Positions 59,920 to 64,000 of a stretch of DNA of 64,000 bases are shown in pieces. The notes beneath the pieces were generated by a model. That model saw only the letters and a program-made list of their open reading frames with translations. It did not search any database and was not told where the DNA came from. Numbering within the stretch: position 1 is the first letter of the stretch; every line of letters begins with the position of its first letter. The position numbers were made by a program, and so were the translations under genes. Source of the DNA: Magnetococcus marinus MC-1 (GTDB taxonomy: Bacteria; Pseudomonadota; Magnetococcia; Magnetococcales; Magnetococcaceae); assembly GCF_000014865.1 (NCBI RefSeq), contig NC_008576.1, positions 2,385,501 through 2,449,500 on the forward strand, in the 5' to 3' direction.

Positions 59920-59942
59920 TATCGGGGTCTCTGAACGGTTAC

Positions 59943-60557
59943 CCCTAAACGGCTTTCAAGTTCCTCAATAAAAGAATCTCTTCCCATTGGCCTTCCTGTG
60001 CGCTCATGCAGCCTTATTCGTTCTTGTTCTTTCGAGCCTATACCTTGTTTTAGAAAACGGCTCCATTCCGGCACCAACTCCAATAATAGTGACACCTTTA
60101 CTAGACTGTCGTCTTTCCCTTCCATATGAGCTTTGGCGCTACTCCAGCGATAATGCTCTGCTCCCTCAACCATACCGGCACAGACAGGATTCAACTCTAC
60201 ATACCGCACCGCCATCAACATATGCGGCTCATCCATGGGTGTTGAGGCATAGCGCCCCTGCCATAAGTGGCCCGTCCAACCTTTGCTAAAATTGATGCGC
60301 CTTGCATAGCGCAAATGCGTTTCACGCATTACTTCTTGAAGACCATGCTCCGTCGATGGAACCGCTACCAAATGGATATGCTTCGTCATCAGACAATAAG
60401 CTAATACCTCCACACCGTATTTTTGGCTCCAATAGCTTACTGTTTCTAAATAAAACAAATAATCTGCTTCCTCAAAAAATACATCCTGACGACGATTTCC
60501 ACGCTGTGTTACATGAGGTGCCACTCACGCCACCACCACCCTCGCCATCCGCGCCAT
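59943..60557 (-). pseudogene. REP-associated tyrosine transposase (RAYT, Y1_Tnp), broken
   Basis: An IS200-like Y1 transposase of the REP-associated class: VTQRGNRRQDVFF, HIHLVAVPS (the HUH metal site, here HIH) and GHLWQGRY...YVELNPVCAG are hallmarks. Two lesions are visible. The natural start, ATG at 60557 (MARMARVVVA), is cut off from the rest by a TGA at 60525-60527 where relatives have a sense codon (usually Gly). The 3' end is truncated by the IS66 right end at 59942, so the frame then runs into IS sequence to 59844. A GTG at 60524 could still restart translation. REP-like repeats lie directly upstream. Confidence 0.85.
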
Positions 60558-60560
60558 AAC

Positions 60561-60706
60561 CCTTTACCCCTCAATTAGGTAACTGTCCCCGGAACTCTCA
60601 GGAACTCTCAGATCCTTTACCCCTCAATTAGGTAACTGTCCCCGGAACTCTCACAATTAGGTAACTGTCCCCGGAACTCTCAAGGTAACTGTCCCCGGAA
60701 CTCTCA
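60561..60706. repeat. REP-like repeat cluster next to the RAYT gene
   Basis: Four exact copies of a 23-bp unit beginning GGTAACTGTCCCCGGAAC and ending TCTCA: 60578-60600, 60631-60653, 60660-60682 and 60684-60706. In addition, a 40-bp stretch at 60561-60600 is repeated exactly at 60614-60653. The CCCCGGAA core adjacent to a Y1 transposase resembles REP sequences mobilised by RAYT proteins. The spacing is uneven, so it is not a CRISPR array. Confidence 0.8.
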
Positions 60707-60878
60707 GATCCCAAGCTAAACCATGAGCTTCAGCCATAACAGCTCCTGTGTCCACATTTCTCAAGACCCAAAAGCTGTGTCCACCTACTCCACCGATAAG
60801 CTTGTAAGTATGAGACTCAATTTGATACTTATATGATGAATTGAGCAATACCTCATGCTGTAAAGTTATTTCACTCAT
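60657..60878 (-). CDS. Small hypothetical protein with repeat-derived C-terminus
   Basis: A 73-residue protein (MSEITLQHEVLLNSSYKYQI...). Residues 1-57 look like a normal small protein with SHTYKLIGGVGGHSFWVL. The last 16 residues are two copies of LRVPGTVT, encoded by the REP-like repeats, so the original 3' end has been replaced by the repeat cluster. GGAGGGGGTCA precedes the ATG. Its start overlaps the end of the upstream gene by eight bases. No family recognised. Confidence 0.55.
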   Translation of the reverse strand: MSEITLQHEVLLNSSYKYQIESHTYKLIGGVGGHSFWVLRNVDTGAVMAEAHGLAWDLRVPGTVTLRVPGTVT

Positions 60879-61407
60879 CATTGACCCCCTCCAACCTAAA
60901 GTCTTCTTTGTTTGCAACATTAAATCTTAGAACATAGACCTTAACATCAAGCTTATCAGACTTGTCGATCATTATCCTTATTAGCTGCATATCATGCCAC
61001 ACCACCCCTCCAAAATATCTAAAATCTATTTCACCACTCACCGCAACAGTACATACAATTTTATTATTTTCGCTATAATAGTATGACATTGTGCATGCAC
61101 CAGAAGGTATTGCTCTTATTTTTTTTATGAAACCCTCCAAGTTATTGGATTCATCATACATTTTTGAAAATCTATCAGTATAGGTTTCTTTTAATTTTTT
61201 TACAGATTTTGCGTCTAATCCCATGTGTCCTATTTCAATAATACTTGAATTTTGGAACTCATCATAGTTTGAAACTGAACTTTCCATATGATGAGGTTTT
61301 TTCAATGCGCTAGAGGTTTCTCTATCCCCTATCAACACATCAAAAAAGATCAATCCAAATAGCGCAGCTATTATGATGTTTTTTTGAATTAATTCTTTCA
61401 CGATCAC
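60871..61407 (-). CDS. Hypothetical AT-rich membrane-anchored protein (178 aa)
   Basis: Unrecognised 178-residue protein. An N-terminal hydrophobic segment (NIIIAALFGLIFFDVLIG) suggests a membrane anchor or signal sequence. The rest is polar, lysine- and isoleucine-rich. Base composition is clearly lower in GC than the flanking genes, a sign of foreign origin. It overlaps the HlyD gene by four bases and the next small gene by eight, so it belongs to the secretion operon and may be a substrate, immunity or accessory protein (inference). Confidence 0.7.
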   Translation of the reverse strand: MIVKELIQKNIIIAALFGLIFFDVLIGDRETSSALKKPHHMESSVSNYDEFQNSSIIEIGHMGLDAKSVKKLKETYTDRFSKMYDESNNLEGFIKKIRAIPSGACTMSYYYSENNKIVCTVAVSGEIDFRYFGGVVWHDMQLIRIMIDKSDKLDVKVYVLRFNVANKEDFRLEGVNDE

Positions 61408-62810
61408 CGCTCCCGCAACCCCTCTTGCATAGACTTCTGAATGGGGCTGAGGAAAAACTCAATGATCCTACGCTTGCCGGTTTTTATCTCCGCCGTCACT
61501 GACATGCCAGGGGTGATGTTAACCAGCCGCTCCCCCACCTGCATGGTGTTTTTCATCATGCTTATGCGGGCCGCATAGACCAGACCCATTTCCTCGTGCT
61601 CCACCGCATCGGCAGAGAGCTTTTTCACAATGCCGTTGATCAGCCCATACCTGGTAAAAGGAAAGGTCTCCAGCTTGATCTCCACCGCCTGCCCCTCCTC
61701 CACAAAGCCGATATCCTTATTGGCCAAGTAGGCCTCCACCTCAATCCCGCCGGATGTAGGCACAATACGCATCAGCTCCTGAGCGGGCTGCACCACGCCA
61801 CCGACGGTGTGAATCACCAGATTCTGCACCACCCCATCAATGGGTGAACGCAGTACCTGCAACTGGTTGCGCCGGGCCGCCTTGGTCAGCTCCTGCTCAA
61901 TATCAATAACCCGCTGCTCAGATTCGACATACTTCTCCATCACCTCTTTGCGAAAGCGTGCCTCGGTCTCAGCAAAGCGTTTACGGGTCACATCCAACCC
62001 CGCCAACAGCTCCGCCAGACGGCTCTTCTGAATGGCCAGATCCCGTTGCAGCTCCACCCGCTCCTGCTCCAACTCCAACCAGTGGGATTGCGCCGCCAGC
62101 TTCTTCTCCATCAGAGTCTTCTGAGCATTGGCCCGCTTGGCAATCAACGGCAGCAGCTGCTGATACTTACGTACCGCCTCCTTGGCTGAGGCCAGCTCCG
62201 CCATCTGCTTCTTCAGCTCATGGCCAATGCCCTGCAACGAAGCACGGTGGGCCAGCAAGGTATCCTTGAGCAACCAACGCTGCTTCTGCACCCGCCCTTC
62301 AGGGGCACCATCAGGGGAACGGTAGAGAATCTGCGGCTGCTCACCCTGATCCCACTCCGCTAGCGCCTGCCAACGGGCCATATCCAATTGTGCAGAGAGT
62401 AGATTCTCCTCAAAACGCACCAGATCCGCCTCGGTGGAGGTTGGATCCAGAATCACCAACACCTCCCCCTCGGCGACCTGCTCCCCTTCGCGCACGGGAA
62501 TCTCCCGCACCACACCGATCTCCAGGGGCTGAATCACCTTCACATGACCATTGGGTAGAATCTTACCCTGGGCCACCGCCACCACATCAATCTGCCCCCA
62601 GATACTCCAACCCACAGCCAGGGCACAGAAGAGCATAATGGTCCAGGTAATCAACCGCCCAAAGGGGGATGGAGGGCGCTCTAGAACCTCCAAAACCGCC
62701 GGTTTAAAGGCGTTCTCATGATCCAGCTCCAACCCCTTAACCGGGGCCTGACGATCCTGCCGCCACGCCTGCCACGCCACACTCATATGTCGTACAAGGC
62801 CGCTAAACAT
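61404..62810 (-). CDS. HlyD-family type I secretion membrane-fusion protein
   Basis: A 468-residue periplasmic adaptor. A cytosolic N-terminus (about 1-55) and one membrane helix (TWTIMLFCALAVGWSIWG) precede a lipoyl/barrel-sandwich domain with GKILPNGHVKVIQPLEIGVV and EGEQVAEGEVLVILDPT, a long coiled coil (about 150-310), and the HlyD C-terminal domain with LRSPIDGVVQNLVIHTVGGV and VGERLVNITPGMSVTAEIKTG. It bridges an ABC exporter and an outer-membrane TolC-like channel. ATG 62810 is chosen for the GAAGGAGG upstream; the stop of the ABC gene overlaps nothing and lies two bases before. No TolC gene is in the window. Confidence 0.93.
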   Translation of the reverse strand: MFSGLVRHMSVAWQAWRQDRQAPVKGLELDHENAFKPAVLEVLERPPSPFGRLITWTIMLFCALAVGWSIWGQIDVVAVAQGKILPNGHVKVIQPLEIGVVREIPVREGEQVAEGEVLVILDPTSTEADLVRFEENLLSAQLDMARWQALAEWDQGEQPQILYRSPDGAPEGRVQKQRWLLKDTLLAHRASLQGIGHELKKQMAELASAKEAVRKYQQLLPLIAKRANAQKTLMEKKLAAQSHWLELEQERVELQRDLAIQKSRLAELLAGLDVTRKRFAETEARFRKEVMEKYVESEQRVIDIEQELTKAARRNQLQVLRSPIDGVVQNLVIHTVGGVVQPAQELMRIVPTSGGIEVEAYLANKDIGFVEEGQAVEIKLETFPFTRYGLINGIVKKLSADAVEHEEMGLVYAARISMMKNTMQVGERLVNITPGMSVTAEIKTGKRRIIEFFLSPIQKSMQEGLRER

Positions 62811-62812
62811 GA

Positions 62813-64000
62813 TCAGGCCTCCTTCTTGCCGGTGTTGATGGCTTGCGCCACCGCACCCATGCCCGACTGATGGTAGTGCATACGTGCAAACCACCCTTTT
62901 TTCTGTAGCAGCTCTGCATAACCGCCCTCTTCCATGATGACCCCTTTATCCATCACCATGATGCGGTTACAACCCCGCACCGCACTCAGACGGTGGGCAA
63001 TGATAATCACGGTACGCCCCTGACAGATGGAGCGCATGTTCTCCTGAATGATCTTCTCCGACTCGTAATCCAGGGCGCTGGTGGCCTCATCAAAGATCAA
63101 AATGCGTGGATCACTGACCAACGCCCGTGCGATGGCGATGCGCTGCCGCTGACCACCGGAGAGGTTGCCACCATGTTCATCCAGTTCCGTCTCATAGCCC
63201 TGCTTAAGCTCGGAGATAAACTCCTCCGCCCCGGCCAGCTTGGCCGCCGCAATAACCCGCTCCATGGGAATACCGGGATCGCCAATGGCGATGTTCTCCC
63301 GCACCGAGCGCTTAAACAGAAAGTTCTCCTGCAGCACAACCCCCACCTGACGACGCAGCCAAGCGGGATCCACCTGCCCTAAATCCACCCCATCTACCAA
63401 AACCCGGCCCCGCTCTGGGGTGTAGAGGCGCTGTACCAGCTTGGTCACCGTGCTTTTACCGGAACCCGACGGCCCAACGATGCCGATCACCTCCCCGGGG
63501 CGGATATCCAAGGAGAGTTCCCGAATCACTTCGGGGGACTCTGGGTCATAGCGGAAGTTGATGCGCTCCAGGGTCACCCGCCCTTTTAGATTGGGCAGTG
63601 CCGCACGGCTGGGGTCGGAGGTTGCTTCGGAGGGGGTGTTGAGGATATCCCCCAGCCGGCGAATGGAGACCCCGGCCTGTTGATAGTCCTGCCACAGCTG
63701 CACCAGCCGCAGGATCGGCCCACTGACCCGGCCGGAGAGCATGTTGATGGCTACCAGCTGACCCACGGTCAACGAGCCGTCAATAACCAGATGTGCCCCA
63801 AACCAGAGAATCAACAGGGTGGTGATTTTATTAATCAACCCTGCAATCTGACTGGCCCAGTTGCCCAGATTGGTGACACGGAAGGAGGTGTGAACATAGG
63901 CCGCCAGCTGTTCATCCCAGCGGCGCCCCATCTGCGGCTCAAGTGCGGAAGCTTTAACCGTCTGTACGCCGGTGACCGACTCCACCAAAAAGGATTGGTT
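62813..64000 (-). CDS. Type I secretion ABC ATPase/permease (HlyB-like), 5' end beyond window
   Basis: The C-terminal about 395 residues of an inner-membrane ABC exporter; the frame is open to the last base of the window ([17 protein letters not shown]). Visible parts are the last transmembrane helices of the ABC membrane domain and a complete nucleotide-binding domain: Walker [14 protein letters not shown]-loop in VLQENFLF, signature [16 protein letters not shown], Walker [13 protein letters not shown] and the switch His in IIAHRLS. The upstream gene part may carry a C39-like peptidase domain, which cannot be seen. The HlyD adaptor gene follows after two bases. Substrate unknown; no RTX protein is visible. 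Confidence 0.93.
   Translation of the reverse strand, partial: NQSFLVESVTGVQTVKASALEPQMGRRWDEQLAAYVHTSFRVTNLGNWASQIAGLINKITTLLILWFGAHLVIDGSLTVGQLVAINMLSGRVSGPILRLVQLWQDYQQAGVSIRRLGDILNTPSEATSDPSRAALPNLKGRVTLERINFRYDPESPEVIRELSLDIRPGEVIGIVGPSGSGKSTVTKLVQRLYTPERGRVLVDGVDLGQVDPAWLRRQVGVVLQENFLFKRSVRENIAIGDPGIPMERVIAAAKLAGAEEFISELKQGYETELDEHGGNLSGGQRQRIAIARALVSDPRILIFDEATSALDYESEKIIQENMRSICQGRTVIIIAHRLSAVRGCNRIMVMDKGVIMEEGGYAELLQKKGWFARMHYHQSGMGAVAQAINTGKKEA

Larger units (their letters stand above)
57975..59942 (+). mobile_element. IS66-family insertion sequence (single-transposase type)
   Basis: A 1968-bp element bounded by perfect 19-bp terminal inverted repeats, GTAACCGTTCAGAGACCCC at 57975-57993 and its complement at 59924-59942. 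It contains one full-length IS66 transposase (tnpC). No tnpA/tnpB pair is present, as in the ISBst12-like subgroup. The flanking eight bases differ (GTATGTTT left, CCCTAAAC right), so no 8-bp target duplication is visible. The right end cuts a REP-associated transposase gene. The intact frame and perfect ends suggest recent activity. Confidence 0.9.

Noticed and set aside
60561-60706. Repeats considered as a CRISPR array
   Set aside because: Spacing between copies is irregular (30, 6 and 1 bases) with no unique spacers, no leader and no cas genes.

Overview
The window is chromosomal DNA of a motile, marine-type Gram-negative proteobacterium of moderate GC content. Evidence for this is the MotA/MotB (PomA/PomB-type) flagellar stator pair, periplasmic and outer-membrane style protein families, a type I secretion pair and rich c-di-GMP signalling. 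The gene style (Amt-GGDEF-EAL fusions, eukaryotic-like kinases fused to FGE or Sel1 domains, decayed IS copies) reminds me of magnetotactic Magnetococcus-like bacteria. That assignment is an inference from memory; no magnetosome gene is visible here.

Layout. 0-8 kb: the end of a phosphofructokinase, a 1282-residue FAD/Fe-S oxidoreductase fusion, aminopeptidase N and a small PilZ protein. 8-15 kb: a Ser/Thr kinase with an FGE-sulfatase domain, glycosyltransferase GT4, DUF454 and DUF1015 proteins and several small hypotheticals. 15-19 kb: a PhnD-like periplasmic binding protein followed by a PAS hybrid histidine kinase. 19-29 kb: GT2, DUF805, a TudS-like DUF523-DUF1722 protein, pgi, nfo, cca and unknowns. 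29-33.7 kb: three tRNA genes (Leu-CAA, Leu-TAA, Phe-GAA), a FeMo-cofactor-binding-like protein, metZ with a structured 5' leader, prmA and mtnA.

33.8-42 kb is the c-di-GMP and motility block. A sigma-54-type promoter precedes a PomA/PomB stator pair, which is followed by two unusual PilZ proteins whose RxxxR and NxSxxG motifs are separated by long helical inserts. Convergent to these lies a fusion of an ammonium transporter with HAMP-like, PAS, GGDEF and EAL domains. Next comes a pseudokinase-Sel1 gene followed closely by a thioredoxin with a CGNS active site. 45-49 kb holds DUF898-M48, M23 peptidase-bactofilin and YjbQ. 50-54 kb is a compact glycosylation operon: polyprenol-P GT2, a GT-C membrane transferase, a methyltransferase and an LPG-synthase/flippase-like membrane protein.

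54.4-60.7 kb is a mobile-DNA graveyard: a 183-bp inverted-repeat element, a broken integrase, an Rpn/YhgA nuclease, an IS3 orfB remnant, and an intact single-transposase IS66 element that truncates an already nonsense-mutated REP-associated tyrosine transposase, with its REP-like repeats next to it. 60.7-64 kb carries a type I secretion ABC ATPase (cut by the window end), its HlyD adaptor and two small foreign-looking genes. The 3' end of the last of these is built from the repeats.
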